Below the pieces are notes generated by a model. The model was given only the letters and a program-made list of their open reading frames with translations, searched no databases and was not told the DNA's origin. DNA of 36,391 bases, taken from positions 1-36,391 of the forward strand of contig NW_026971826.1 in the NCBI RefSeq assembly GCF_026151205.1. Reading direction: 5' to 3'. This DNA is from Bolinopsis microptera. Taxonomy: Eukaryota; Ctenophora; Tentaculata; Lobata; Bolinopsidae. The position numbers and the translations under genes are program-made. Below, in pieces: positions 16,451-27,700 of the stretch (position 1 is the stretch's first letter; each line of letters begins with the position of its first letter).

Positions 16451-19254
16451 TCAAATGGGGCCGTAGCTTTTATAAGATGCTGGGGCTGTTGAGGTTTAAA
16501 ATAGCGTGGCTTAACCTCGGCACAATCCCTGCAGGATCTTGTCATTTTCTTAATATCTTCCACAGAGAAAGGAAGATTCCGAGAGCGAACAAAGTGGGAC
16601 ATACGCGTTACTCCTGGATGGCAAAGCTGATCATGTAAGGCTTTTAGACTAGTGATCGCTGAGCAATGAGGATACACTAATCGAGATAAAGCATCGGCTG
16701 GAAGGTTATCTTTTCCAGGCCTGTGCATAATGTCAAATGCATAAGGCGAAAGCTCAATCCTCCAACGGGTTATTTTATCGTTCTTAATTTTACCATGGTT
16801 TAAGAGACCGAACATGAAGGAAACTGACTGTTGATCCGTGATGACAGTGAATTGGGACCCTAGGAGGTAGTGTTTCCATTTACGAATTGCCTCCACGATA
16901 GCGTAAGCTTCTTTCTCTACTGAGTGATGATTGCGCTCTGATGAGTTAAGAGTTCTGGAAAAGAATGCAATCGGTCGAGTGGATTGACAGAGAGTAGCGC
17001 CAATTGCATAGTCTGATGCATCCGTTTCTAGAGTAAAAGGAAGATTAGGATCAGGCGTGGCCAGGACAGCTTTGGCAATTTCAGATTTTAACAGTTGAAA
17101 TGCTTTTATCTGTTTGTCATTGAGAGGAAATGAAGTGACATGAGACAGGGGGTGAATCTTGTCTGAAAAGTTCTTGACCCACCTAGAGTAATGAGCGAAC
17201 AAGCAAAGTACACTCTTTAAGGATTTGTCATTGTTGGGTGCAGGCATGCCCAGGAGAGGTTGTATTCTGTCAGGATCGGGCTTTATGGAATTATGACTAA
17301 CAAGATATCCAAGAAGCTTAATCGAAGTGACCCCGGACACTGTTTTACTATCATTAAATTCAAGATTGTACTTAGCAGCAGCTGTAAGGAATTCTGCTAG
17401 GTTATTATCATGCTCCTCCTTAGTCATGCCTACGATGGTGATATTATCAACATATACGTATACACCAGATAGGTGTTCTGCAGCTATGATATCGTTGACA
17501 GTTCTTTGAAAGGCAGACACTCCGTTAGTCACCCCGAAAAGGATAAACATGAAACAGTAGAGCTTACCATCAGCTTCGAAAGCGGTATATTCTTGCTCGT
17601 CTTCGGCAATAGGGACCTGGTGGTAAGCAGATGAGAGATCAAGTGTACTGTAGTACTTGCGCTTTGAGATATCTTCTACCATCTCGTCGATTCGAGGGAC
17701 TGGATAAGCATCCAATTTAGTAAATCTGTTTATCGTTTGGGAGTAATCGATGACAAGGCGTTTCTTGTGATTCTCATTCCCTTGGTGGACCAGGACCTGG
17801 GCTCTCCATGGAGACTCGCACTCTTTAATGATTCCTGCTTCTAGCAGCTTTTTAACCTCGACTCTGATAAATGTTTTATCAATGTTAGAATATCTCCTTG
17901 ATTTGATGCTTATAGGGTGGCTGTCTCCCTCTAATTGTCCAAAGAGCTTAGGTGTTTTGATGAGACAAGCAGCTGCAGATACAATAGTAGGAGGTTTGTG
18001 GCCTCCAAACTCCAATGTCACGGATTTGTAATCAGAAAGGATATCTAGTCCTATGATCATATCAGCACATAAGTCCTTCATTACCACAATCGTTTGATTT
18101 GGTAATAATTCACCATTGAAATGAACATCTACTGTACAGTGACCGACAGGATGAGAGATGTGGGATGAAGAGGCCATACTGACAGGTGCATGGTCTCCGC
18201 GATTAATGTCCCATTGATGCTTCCGGACACTGGCATTACTGAGAAAAGTTGCTGAACTTCCAGAATCTACCAAGGCATCAAGCTCTCTCCCATTGACAAG
18301 GACTCTGGTAATACTCTTGGACAAGCATGGAGGCGAAGCTGCAAGATAATGGTTGTGGAGAGCCGATGATGTCCCGTTTTGGGATTGAGAGCTACTGTGA
18401 GGGACTGCTGATGATGTCATATTCTGAGAGCTACGATATTGATTGTTACGTCGATTCTTGCCGCGGGCACTGCCGCCCCGAACTTGAGATTGGCGACCGG
18501 CTTTGCAGACTTTCTGGAAATGTCCCTGAATTCCACAACCGTTGCAGTTAGAGTTAAAAGCAGGACAGGCCTGTCTGTTTGTGTGCGGTTTGGGCCCACC
18601 GCAGAAATAACAGGAGAATTGAAATGGGGCAGCTGCTACAAAGTTGTCATCATGGTTAGCACACCCTTCTGAATCTGACACTGATTCATTGTTATTAACA
18701 ATTGCGTTGAGAGATGAACTTTGGTTGACATAAGATTGGGCCTGAACCTTTGCTGCCTCTAGCCCTCTAGCTAAGGAATAGATGTCTGACAATGCAGTCT
18801 TCTCGCTTTCCAATACCCGTTGACGTATACCAGGAGACTGTAGGCCAGCTATAAATGCCTCTCTTATGGCTTCATTTTGGTGTGTAGCCTCATTTACTGC
18901 ACCGAAAACGCAGTCTTTGGCTAAAAATTTGAGTTTTTGGTAATAGGCGTCCACTGTATTGGAGTCTTGCTTGCAAGTGTTAAGCAGGTGTCGTGCAAAA
19001 ATGACGTTCCTCTTAGGATTGAAGACACTCTCCAATGCTGCAATTGAAGCTGTGTAATCAGCTGTCTCCGAAATATGAGCATAGATCTCCGTGCTTACAT
19101 AGTTTACGAGTAGGTCCTGTTTGTTAGCCTCCGTAATGCTAGCGATTGATCCAATGAACTTCACGAACCTAGCTTTCCAGTGCTCCCACTCCTTGGAACT
19201 GTTGGCAGCAGAGGGGTCGGCGCTAAAAGTCTCAGGACGCAGTAGTTTGTCCAT
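16381..19254 (-). CDS. Ty3/Gypsy gag-pol polyprotein (truncated in integrase by frameshift)
   Basis: 957 codons from the ATG at 19254. Residues 1-200 are a gag capsid-like region with the W-x-x-W-K-x-x-F start common in this family. Residues 215-250 hold a Cys/His cluster ending in a C-x2-C-x4-H-x4-C knuckle (C237, C240, H245, C250). An aspartic protease has D-S-G at 330-332. RT spans about 490-660 with V-I-D-Y, S-T-L-D-L-S-S-A-Y-H-Q and Y-V-D-N at 601-604. RNase H follows with T-D-A-S-D at 744-748 and A-D-A-L-S-R at 853-858. An HHCC zinc domain lies at about 874-911, then the first catalytic Asp of integrase at 940. The frame then leaves register and stops at 16381-16383. Gag and pol share one frame with no internal shift. 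Asn replaces the second Asp of the RT Y-x-D-D box; I recall this from related Gypsy lineages but cannot confirm it. Confidence 0.88.
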   Translation of the reverse strand: MDKLLRPETFSADPSAANSSKEWEHWKARFVKFIGSIASITEANKQDLLVNYVSTEIYAHISETADYTASIAALESVFNPKRNVIFARHLLNTCKQDSNTVDAYYQKLKFLAKDCVFGAVNEATHQNEAIREAFIAGLQSPGIRQRVLESEKTALSDIYSLARGLEAAKVQAQSYVNQSSSLNAIVNNNESVSDSEGCANHDDNFVAAAPFQFSCYFCGGPKPHTNRQACPAFNSNCNGCGIQGHFQKVCKAGRQSQVRGGSARGKNRRNNQYRSSQNMTSSAVPHSSSQSQNGTSSALHNHYLAASPPCLSKSITRVLVNGRELDALVDSGSSATFLSNASVRKHQWDINRGDHAPVSMASSSHISHPVGHCTVDVHFNGELLPNQTIVVMKDLCADMIIGLDILSDYKSVTLEFGGHKPPTIVSAAACLIKTPKLFGQLEGDSHPISIKSRRYSNIDKTFIRVEVKKLLEAGIIKECESPWRAQVLVHQGNENHKKRLVIDYSQTINRFTKLDAYPVPRIDEMVEDISKRKYYSTLDLSSAYHQVPIAEDEQEYTAFEADGKLYCFMFILFGVTNGVSAFQRTVNDIIAAEHLSGVYVYVDNITIVGMTKEEHDNNLAEFLTAAAKYNLEFNDSKTVSGVTSIKLLGYLVSHNSIKPDPDRIQPLLGMPAPNNDKSLKSVLCLFAHYSRWVKNFSDKIHPLSHVTSFPLNDKQIKAFQLLKSEIAKAVLATPDPNLPFTLETDASDYAIGATLCQSTRPIAFFSRTLNSSERNHHSVEKEAYAIVEAIRKWKHYLLGSQFTVITDQQSVSFMFGLLNHGKIKNDKITRWRIELSPYAFDIMHRPGKDNLPADALSRLVYPHCSAITSLKALHDQLCHPGVTRMSHFVRSRNLPFSVEDIKKMTRSCRDCAEVKPRYFKPQQPQHLIKATAPFERLNLDFKGPLPTNTKTNSSSLS

Positions 19255-19261
19255 AGTTGTT

Positions 19262-19328
19262 ACCTCAGTGTGATTAAATGAAGTATAAGTAAAACTCTTT
19301 GTTCATTTAGACTTAATCACACTGAGGT
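19262..19328. repeat. 16-bp perfect inverted repeat next to the gag start codon
   Basis: ACCTCAGTGTGATTAA at 19262-19277 is perfectly inverted at 19313-19328. The 35-bp loop has its own smaller arms (ATGAA and TTCAT). The structure lies 8 bp upstream of the gag ATG, in the position of the 5' leader and primer-binding region. It would form a stable hairpin in the genomic RNA. Confidence 0.85.
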
Positions 19329-19331
19329 TAA

Positions 19332-19397
19332 AACATTCTGAAACATTATAAACATTAGTATTAAAATAACTGAAATAAATAAACAAGAAATATAACA
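19332..19397 (-). repeat. 66-bp terminal direct repeat (5' LTR part)
   Basis: Exact copy of 15068-15133. On the minus strand it starts with TG. Past the inner end (below 19332) it runs into the inverted repeat, not into anything resembling the 3' copy, so the 5' LTR is either extremely short or has lost its 3' portion. Confidence 0.75.
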
Positions 19398-20161
19398 CTA
19401 CTGCAAAGTAGAAATTTTTCTGAGACAATAGAGAAACTAACCTTGTCTCACTAAATTCAACCACTTTCCATAATAAAATACTAACAAATAAAGTTTTTAG
19501 AATAATTATATTCAACCACTAAAGAATATTTCCTCAAGTTTACTTCTAGTTAACTAATTCGTGGTTTAAGCTCTTATTTTATTTATGAAAGGAATGTAAA
19601 ATAAAACTTATTGTTTCATTGACCTAATCTACTATATATCAGACCAAGGAATGATAATTAGACAACTGCAGTTAACTATGTCACACAAAATGTGACATAT
19701 GAAACATTATAGTGCCTAAAAACAATATATTTTCTTTCTGAGCAGTGCATATGGGAGTATAGGTTACGTGGCTAATGTTCAGAACTTCTGAACGTGCTAG
19801 GATAATAGATGTCAAAATTAAGCCACTATCGTCGAAAACGCTATTATTTTTGTTTACCAATATCCTCAAACTCAAATGAACGTGTCCATAAACACATATT
19901 TTTTACAGGGTCTGTGGGATATCGTTAAAGGACTATAATTATTAATAAATTTAGATTTTTTTGAGATAAAACTTTTGTTTAAATAGATATAATATATTTA
20001 TAAATAAATTTGCCTCAACATTAAGATATTCCCAAGGAAGATGTTCATTTAAGTCATTCAGAGGCTTAGTATAAATGTATCAAGATTATTCAATTATATT
20101 TCAGTTCAGAATTTATGGACAAATATTATAATGAAAAGATAACACAAAATTTCATTGCAGG
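19398..20161 (+). other. Upstream region of the SLC25A32-like gene
   Basis: AT-rich with no supported ORF. It ends in a splice-acceptor-like TTTCATTGCAG one base before the ATG at 20162, so the carrier gene probably has a 5' UTR intron and its promoter lies further upstream. I cannot place a TATA box or the first exon with confidence. Confidence 0.45.
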
Positions 20162-21085
20162 ATGAGCAGTATTGAATCAAGCTGGTTTAAATCTATAGTT
20201 AAGGCTCTGAACTTTGATGTTCTGATAGCAGGCCTGACTGGTGGTGCTGTTTCCACGCTCATACTTCACCCGCTTGACGTCGTCAAAATCCAGTTACAGG
20301 TTTCCGAAAATCACTCCTACCATGAAAGAAAAGTTTACAAGAACATGAGGGATGTTATTCCGACCGTCTACAGAAATGGAGGGCTCCTGAGTTTTTACCA
20401 AGGAGTGAGCCCCAATCTAGTTGGAGCGGCTTGTTCTTGGGGGCTTTATTTCTTTATTTATCACGGTTTAAAGACTTCTACCTTACAGAACTCAGATAAA
20501 ACATCATTGGGCATGGCAGAACACTTGGCATATGCTGCAATTGCTGGCTTTATGACTCTTACCTTAACAAATCCCATTTGGGTGATTAAAACTAGGATGG
20601 TACTGCAAGCCTCCAGTAAAAACACCATGTATCGAGGTCTGGTGGACGGACTCAGTCAGGTTGCTAGAAAAGAAGGGCTCCGCGGTCTCTACAGTGGCTA
20701 CCTACCTGGATTGTTCGGCATTTCTCATGGTGTTATTCAGTTTGTATCATACGAAAAAATGAAGGAGTATTATTACAAGAAAAACTCGTACAATCTCGAC
20801 GAAAAGCTAGGTGTGTTTCCCTACATAGCGCTGAGCGCTTCAAGCAAAGTGCTAGCAGTTTCCTTGACATACCCTTACCAAGTTATAAGATCTCGATTAC
20901 AAGACGCATCCTGTCAGTACAACGGTTCCTGGGACATTATTATGAGAACTGTGAGAAATGAGGGGTGGAGGGGATTTTACAAGGGGATAGTGCCTAATCT
21001 GATCAGAGTAACCCCTGCCTGTTGTATTACTTTTGTTTGTTTTGAGAATGTTATGCATTATCTTAAGGCTTACAAGACAATATGA
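20162..21085 (+). CDS. SLC25A32: Mitochondrial folate/FAD carrier, SLC25A32 type
   Basis: 307 residues, usual carrier length, in the inner mitochondrial membrane. Three tandem ~100-residue repeats each carry the SLC25 signature: P37-L-D39-V-V-K42, P138-I-W140-V-I-K143 and P238-Y-Q240-V-I-R243. Trp in the second signature and P-Y-Q-V in the third are marks of SLC25A32-type carriers, which import folate or FAD. G-x-S-W-G-L-Y-F-F near 90-98, S-H-G near 188-190 and the C-terminal I-R-V-T-P-A-C-C-I-T-F also match that family. The coding region has no intron and no stop. The ATG sits 1 bp after an acceptor-like CAG, and an AATAAA follows the stop by 16 bp. No downstream poly(A) stretch suggests a retrocopy. 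It is intact and appears functional. Transport of related substrates (pyrimidine nucleotides, NAD) is less likely given these motifs. Confidence 0.92.
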   Translation: MSSIESSWFKSIVKALNFDVLIAGLTGGAVSTLILHPLDVVKIQLQVSENHSYHERKVYKNMRDVIPTVYRNGGLLSFYQGVSPNLVGAACSWGLYFFIYHGLKTSTLQNSDKTSLGMAEHLAYAAIAGFMTLTLTNPIWVIKTRMVLQASSKNTMYRGLVDGLSQVARKEGLRGLYSGYLPGLFGISHGVIQFVSYEKMKEYYYKKNSYNLDEKLGVFPYIALSASSKVLAVSLTYPYQVIRSRLQDASCQYNGSWDIIMRTVRNEGWRGFYKGIVPNLIRVTPACCITFVCFENVMHYLKAYKTI

Positions 21086-21101
21086 TGATGATTTGTGTTA
21101 C

Positions 21102-21107
21102 AATAAA
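21102..21107 (+). terminator. Polyadenylation signal of the carrier gene
   Basis: AATAAA, 16 bp after the TGA stop at 21083-21085. This implies a very short 3' UTR. The next ~490 bp (21108-21600) are AT-rich with nothing coding recognised apart from a palindrome at 21517-21539. Confidence 0.6.
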
Positions 21108-21516
21108 GTAATGTTGTAGGAATTGAGAATTTGTTAGGTATTATTTTTATACGATAATATGGCATATGTGCTCAATTAAGGCCAAATTAGGTCAAGCTAA
21201 TTAGTTTTAGTAATTTATTATATAATAGATGTTTACTGGACACTAAAACCAGCAAGAATGTTGAAATTATTCCAAGTATGTAGATACTGCCAATAGTTAC
21301 TCTGTATAGTGCAATTTTTATTTTATAATTTTTGGCTCAATCCTATCAGCTTTTACGGTACTGACAAAAATTGATATGACATTATTCATTCTGGAAAAAT
21401 CCCATATCAACTTTTCTTATGAAATTATTTTGTTTAATTTTTTAACTTCATTAAAAAACGGTTATAGTATAAAACCGAGACAAAGTTTCATACATGCTTG
21501 TTGAAGTTTCTTTTTA

Positions 21517-21539
21517 GAAAATTTCATCATGAAATTTTC
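21517..21539. repeat. 23-bp perfect palindrome
   Basis: Two 11-bp arms (GAAAATTTCAT and its complement) meet at a single central C. It could be a protein-binding site or a cruciform; there is no further evidence for a role. Confidence 0.7.
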
Positions 21540-21610
21540 ATCACTGAGTCTATTCAGAAATTAAGTAAGAATTTTCTCGAAACAATCATCAAATGAGACT
21601 CAATACTTAC

Positions 21611-21701
21611 TTAGCATACTTAAGAGAGATTCGTAAATTCCTGGGTCATCGAATAGTTCGACTGCCCTTGCAACATAGCTGCTGCCTTGTTCATACTCCA
21701 T
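21611..21701 (-). CDS. Candidate first coding exon of an unidentified minus-strand gene
   Basis: The ATG on the minus strand at 21701-21699 sits in a reasonable start context (GGAATGG). It opens 30 codons with a natural-looking composition: M-E-Y-E-Q-G-S-S-Y-V-A-R-A-V-E-L-F-D-D-P, then a Leu/Ser-rich helix. It then meets a consensus splice donor (GTAAGT at 21610-21605). Upstream on the minus strand is an acceptor-like GTGCAG near 21735. If real, the gene starts beside the 9-kb G-rich array and runs toward the 3' end of the carrier gene. Unspliced, it would stop at 21600-21602. I do not recognise the protein and found no second exon. Confidence 0.3.
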
Positions 21702-21766
21702 TCCGGAGGAATTTCAATTAGGGCAGCTCTGCACTTGCTCACAGATGGAAAGGATTTAAGAAATAA

Positions 21767-24700
21767 CAGTAACCCACCCAGTACCTACCCACCCAGTACC
21801 TACCCACCCAGTAACTACCCAGTACCTACCCACCCAGTACCTACCCACCCAGTACCTACCCACCCAGTACCTACCCACCCAGTACCCACCCAGTACCCAC
21901 CCAATACCTACCCAGTACCTACCCACCCAGTACCTACCCACCCAGTACCTACCCACCCAGTACCTACCCACCCAGTACCCACCCAGTACCTACCCACCCA
22001 GTACCCACCCAGTACCTACCCAGTACCCACCCAGTACCCACCCAGTACCTACCCAGTACCCACCCAGTACCCACCCAGTACCTACCCACCCAGTACCCAC
22101 CCAGTACCCACCCAGTACCCACCCAGTACCCACCCAGTACCCACCCAGTACCTACCCACCCAGTACCTACCCACCCAGTACCCACCCACCCAGTACCCAC
22201 CCACCCAGTACCTACCCAGTACCCACCCAGTACCCACCCAGTACCTACCCAGTACCCACCCAGTACCCACCCACCCAGTACCTACCCAGTACCCACCCAG
22301 TACCTACCCACCCAGTACCCACCCAGTACCCACCCACTACCTACCCACCCAGTACCCACCCAGTATCTACCCAGTACCCACCCAGTACCCACCCAGTACC
22401 TACCCAGTACCCACCCAGTACCCACCCAGTACCTACCCACCCAGTACCCACCCAGTACCCACCCAGTACCCACCCAGTACCCACCCAGTACCCACCCAGT
22501 ACCTACCCACCCAGTACCTACCCACCCAGTACCCACCCACCCAGTACCCACCCAGTACCCACCCAGTACCTACCCACCCAGTACCCACCCAGTACCCACC
22601 CAGTACCCACCCAGTACCCACCCAGTACCTACCCACCCAGTACCTACCCACCCAGTACCTACCCACCCAGTACCCACCCAGTACCTACCCACCCAGTACC
22701 CACCCAGTACCCACCCAGTACCCACCCAGTACCTACCCACCCAGTACCCACCCAGTACCCACCCAGTACCCACCCAGTACCTAACCACCCAGTACCTACC
22801 CACCCAGTACCTACCCACCCAGTACCCACCCAGTACCCACCCAGTACCCACCCAGTACCTACCCACCCAGTACCCACCCAGTACCCACCCAGTACCCACC
22901 CAGTACCTACCCACCCAGTACCTACCCACCCAGTACCTACCCACCCAGTACCCACCCAGTACCTACCCACCCAGTACCCACCCAGTACCCACCCAGTACC
23001 TAACCACCCAGTACCTAACCACCCAGTACCCACCCACCCAGTACCCACCCAGTACCTACCCAGTACCCACCCAGTACCCACCCAGTACCCACCCAGTACC
23101 CACCCAGTACCTACCCACCCAGTACCCACCCAGTACCCACCCAGTACCTACCCACCCAGTACCTACCCACCCAGTACCTACCCACCCAGTACCCACCCAT
23201 TACCCACCCAGTACCTACCCAGTACCCACCCAGTACCCACCCAGTACCTACCCACCCAGTGCCCACCCAGTACCCACCCAGTACCCACCCAGTACCCACC
23301 CAGTACCCACCCAGTACCTATCCAGTACCCACCCAGTACCTATCCACCCAGTACCCACCCACCCAGTACCCACCCAGTACCTACCCACCCAGTACCCACC
23401 CACCCAGTACCCACCCAGTACCTACCCACCCAGTACCCACCCACCCAGTACCCACCCAGTACCTACCCACCCAGTACCCACCCAGTACCCACCCAGTACC
23501 CACCCAGTACCCACCCAGTACCTACCCAGTACCCACCCAGTACCCACCCAGTACCTACCCACCCAGTACCCACCCAGTACCCACCCAGTACCCACCCAGT
23601 ACCCACCCAGTACCTACCCAGTACCCACCCAGTACCTACCCAGTACCTACCCACCCAGTACCCACCCAGTACCCACCCAGTACCCACCCAGTACCCACCC
23701 AGTACCTACCCAGTACCCACCCAGTACCCACCCAGTACCCACCCAGTACCCACCCAGTACCTATCCAGTACCCACCCAGTACCTACCCAGTACCCACCCA
23801 GTACCTACCCAGTACCTACCCAGTACCTATCCAGTACCCTACCCAGTACCCACCCAGTACCCACCCAGTACCCACCCAGTACCTACCCACCCAGTACCCA
23901 CCCAGTACCTACCCAGTACCTACCCACCCAGTACCCACCCAGTACCCACCCAGTACCCACCCAGTACCCACCCAGTACCTACCCAGTACCCACCCAGTAC
24001 CCACCCAGTACCCACCCAGTACCCACCCAGTACCTATCCAGTACCCACCCAGTACCCACCCAGTACCCACCCAGTACCCACCCAGTACCTATCCAGTACC
24101 CACCCAGTACCTATCCACCCAGTACCCACCCACCCAGTACCCACCCAGTACCTACCCAACCAGTACCCACCCACCCAGTACCCACCCAGTACCTACCCAG
24201 TACCCACCCAGTACCCACCCAGTACCCACCCAGTACCTACCCACCCAGTACCCACCCAGTACCCACCCAGTACCCACCCAGTACCCACCCACCCAGTACC
24301 CACCCAGTACCTACCCACCCAGTACCCACCCAGTACCTACCCACCCAGTACCCACCCACCCAGTACCTACCCAGTACCTACCCACCCAGTACCCACCCAG
24401 TACCTACCCACCCAGTACCCACCCACCCAGTACCCACCCAGTACCCACCCAGTACCTACCCAGTACCTACCCACCCAGTACCCACCCAGTACCTACCCAC
24501 CCAGTACCCACCCAGTACCCACCCAGTACCCACCCAGTACCCACCCAGTACCTACCCACCCAGTACCTACCCACCCAGTACCTACCCAGTACCTACCCAC
24601 CCAGTACCCACCCAGTACCCACCCAGTACCCACCCACCCAGTACCCACCCACCCAGTACCCACCCAGTTCCCACCCAGTACCCACCCAGTACCCACCCAG

Positions 24701-27700
24701 TACCCACCCAGTACCCACCCACCCAGTACCCACCCAGTTCCCACCCAGTACCCACCCAGTACCCACCCAGTACCTACCCACCCAGTACCTACCCACCCAG
24801 TACCTACCCAGTACCTACCCACCCAGTACCCACCCAGTACCCACCCAGTACCCACCCAGTACCCACCCACCCAGTACCCACCCAGTATCCACCCAGTACC
24901 CACCCAGTACCCACCCAGTACCTACCCACCCAGTACCCACTCAGTACCTACCCACCCAGTACCCACCCAGTACCTACCCACCCAGTACCCACCCAGTACC
25001 CACCCAGTACCCACCCAGTACCCACCCACCCAGTACCCACCCAGTACCCACCTAGTACCCACCCAGTACCTACCCACCCAGTACCTACCCAGTACCCACC
25101 CACCCAGTACCCATCCAGTACCTACCCACCCAGTACCCACCCACCCAGTACCTACCCAGTACCTACCCACCCAGTACCTACCCACCCAGTACCTACCCAC
25201 CCAGTACCCACCCAGTACCCACCCAGTACCTACCCACCCAGTACCCACCCAGTACCCACCCAGTACCCACCCAGTACCTACCCAGTACCTACCCAGTACC
25301 TACCCACCCAGTACCCACCCAGTACCCACCCAGTACCCACCCAGTACCCACCCAGTACCCACCCAGTACCCACCCAGTACCTACCCACCCAGTACCCACC
25401 CAGTACCCACCCAGTACCCACCCAGTACCCACCCAGTACCCACCCAGTACCCACCCAGTACCTACCCAGTACCTACCCAGTACCTACCCACCCAGTACCC
25501 ACCCAGTACCCACCCAGTACCCACCCAGTACCCACCCAGTACCCACCCAGTACCTACCCACCCAGTTCCTACCCACCCAGTACCCACCCAGTACCCACCC
25601 AGTACCCATCCAGTACCCACCCAGTACCCACCCAGTACCCACCCAGTACCCACCCAGTACCCACCCAGTACCTACCCACCCAGTACCCACCCACCCAGTA
25701 CCTACCCACCCAGTACCCACCCAGTACCCACCAAGTACCCACCCAGTACCTACCCAGTACCTACCCAGTACCTACCCACCCAGTACCCACCCAGTACCCA
25801 CCCAGTACCCACCCAGTACCCACCCAGTACCCACCCAGTACCCACCCAGTACCCACCCAGTACCCACCCACCCAGTACCTACCCACCCAGTACCCACCCA
25901 GTACCCACCCAGTACCCACCCAGTACCTACCCAGTACCTACCCAGTACCTACCCACCCAGTACCCACCCAGTACCCACCCAGTACCCACCCAGTACCCAC
26001 CCAGTACCCACCCAGTGCCCACCCAGTACCTACCCACCCAGTACCTACCCACCCAGTACCCACCCAGTACCCACCCAGTACCCACCCAGTACCCACCCAG
26101 TACCCACCCAGTACCTACCCACCCAGTACCTACCCACCCAGTACCCACCCAGTACCCACCCAGTACCTACCCACCCAGTACCCACCCACCCAGTACCTAC
26201 CCACCCAGTACCCACCCAGTACCCACCCAGTACCCACCCAGTACCTACCCAGTACCTACCCAGTACCTACCCACCCAGTACCCACCCAGTACCCACCCAG
26301 TACCCACCCAGTACCCACCCAGTACCCACCCAGTACCCACCCAGTACCTACCCACCCAGTACCTACCCACCCAGTACCCACCCAGTACCCACCCAGTACC
26401 CACCCAGTACCCACCCAGTACCCACCCAGTACCTACCCACCCAGTACCTACCCACCCAGTACCCACCCAGTACCCACCCAGTACCCATCCAGTACCCACC
26501 CAGTACCCACCCAGTACCCACCCAGTACCCACCCAGTACCCACCCAGTACCCACCCAGTACCTACCCACCCAGTACCCACCCACCCAGTACCTACCCACC
26601 CAGTACCCACCCAGTACCCACCAAGTACCCACCCAGTACCTACCCAGTACCTACCCAGTACCTACCCACCCAGTACCCACCCAGTACCCACCCAGTACCC
26701 ACCCAGTACCCACCCAGTACCCACCCAGTACCCACCCAGTACCCACCCAGTACCTACCCACCCAGTACCTACCCACCCAGTACCCACCCAGTACCCACCC
26801 AGTACCCACCCAGTACCCACCCAGTACCTACCCACCCAGTACCCACCCACCCAGTACCTACCCACCCAGTACCTACCCAGTACCCACCCAGTACCCACCC
26901 AGTACCTACCCACCCAGTACCCACCCAGTACCTACCCACCCAGTACCTACCCACCCAGTACCCACCCAGTACCTACCCACCCAGTACCTACCCACCCAGT
27001 ACCCACCCAGTACCCACCCAGTACCTACCCACCCAGTACCTACCCACCCAGTACCCACCCAGTACCTACCCACCCAGTACCTACCCACCCAGTACCCACC
27101 CAGTACCCACCCACCCAGTACCTACCCACCCAGTACCCACCCAGTACCCACCCAGTACCTACCTCCCAGTACCCACCCACCCAGTACCTACCCACCCAGT
27201 ACCTACCCAGTACCTACCCAGTACCCACCCAGTACCTACCCAGTGCAGTACCCACCCAGTACCCACCCAGTACCCACCCAGTACCTACCCACCCAGTACC
27301 TACCCACCCAGTACCCACCCAGTACCCACCCAGTACCCACCCAGTACCTACCCAGTACCCACCCAGTACCTACCCAGTACCCACCCAGTACCCACCCAGT
27401 ACCTACCCACCCAGTACCCACCCAGTACCCACCCAGTACCCACCCAGTACCCACCCAGTACCTACCCACCCAGTACCCACCCAGTACCTACCCAGTACCC
27501 ACCCAGTACCCACCCAGTACCCACCCAGTACCTACCCAGTACCCACCCAGTACCCACCCAGTACCTACCCAGTACCTACCCACCCAGTACCCACCCAGTA
27601 CCCACCCAGTACCTACCCACCCAGTACCCACCCAGTACCCACCCAGTACCCACCCAGTACCCACCCAGTACCCACCCAGTACCCACCCAGTACCCACCCA

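Larger units (their letters stand above)
15068..19397 (-). mobile_element. Ty3/Gypsy LTR retrotransposon, nearly complete but damaged
   Basis: On the minus strand: a 66-bp terminal repeat (19397-19332), a hairpin, a fused gag-pol ORF (19254-16381), the rest of integrase in another frame (about 16450-15563), a 3' untranslated region, and the second 66-bp repeat (15133-15068). The order gag, protease, RT, RNase H, integrase is that of Ty3/Gypsy. Both terminal repeats begin with TG on the minus strand and are identical over 66 bp, so insertion was recent. 66 bp is far short of a normal LTR. The left copy may extend further toward 14870, while the 5' copy is interrupted after 66 bp. The element has one integrase frameshift and no recognisable primer-binding site, so it is probably inactive. 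No env-like ORF is present. Confidence 0.8.
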
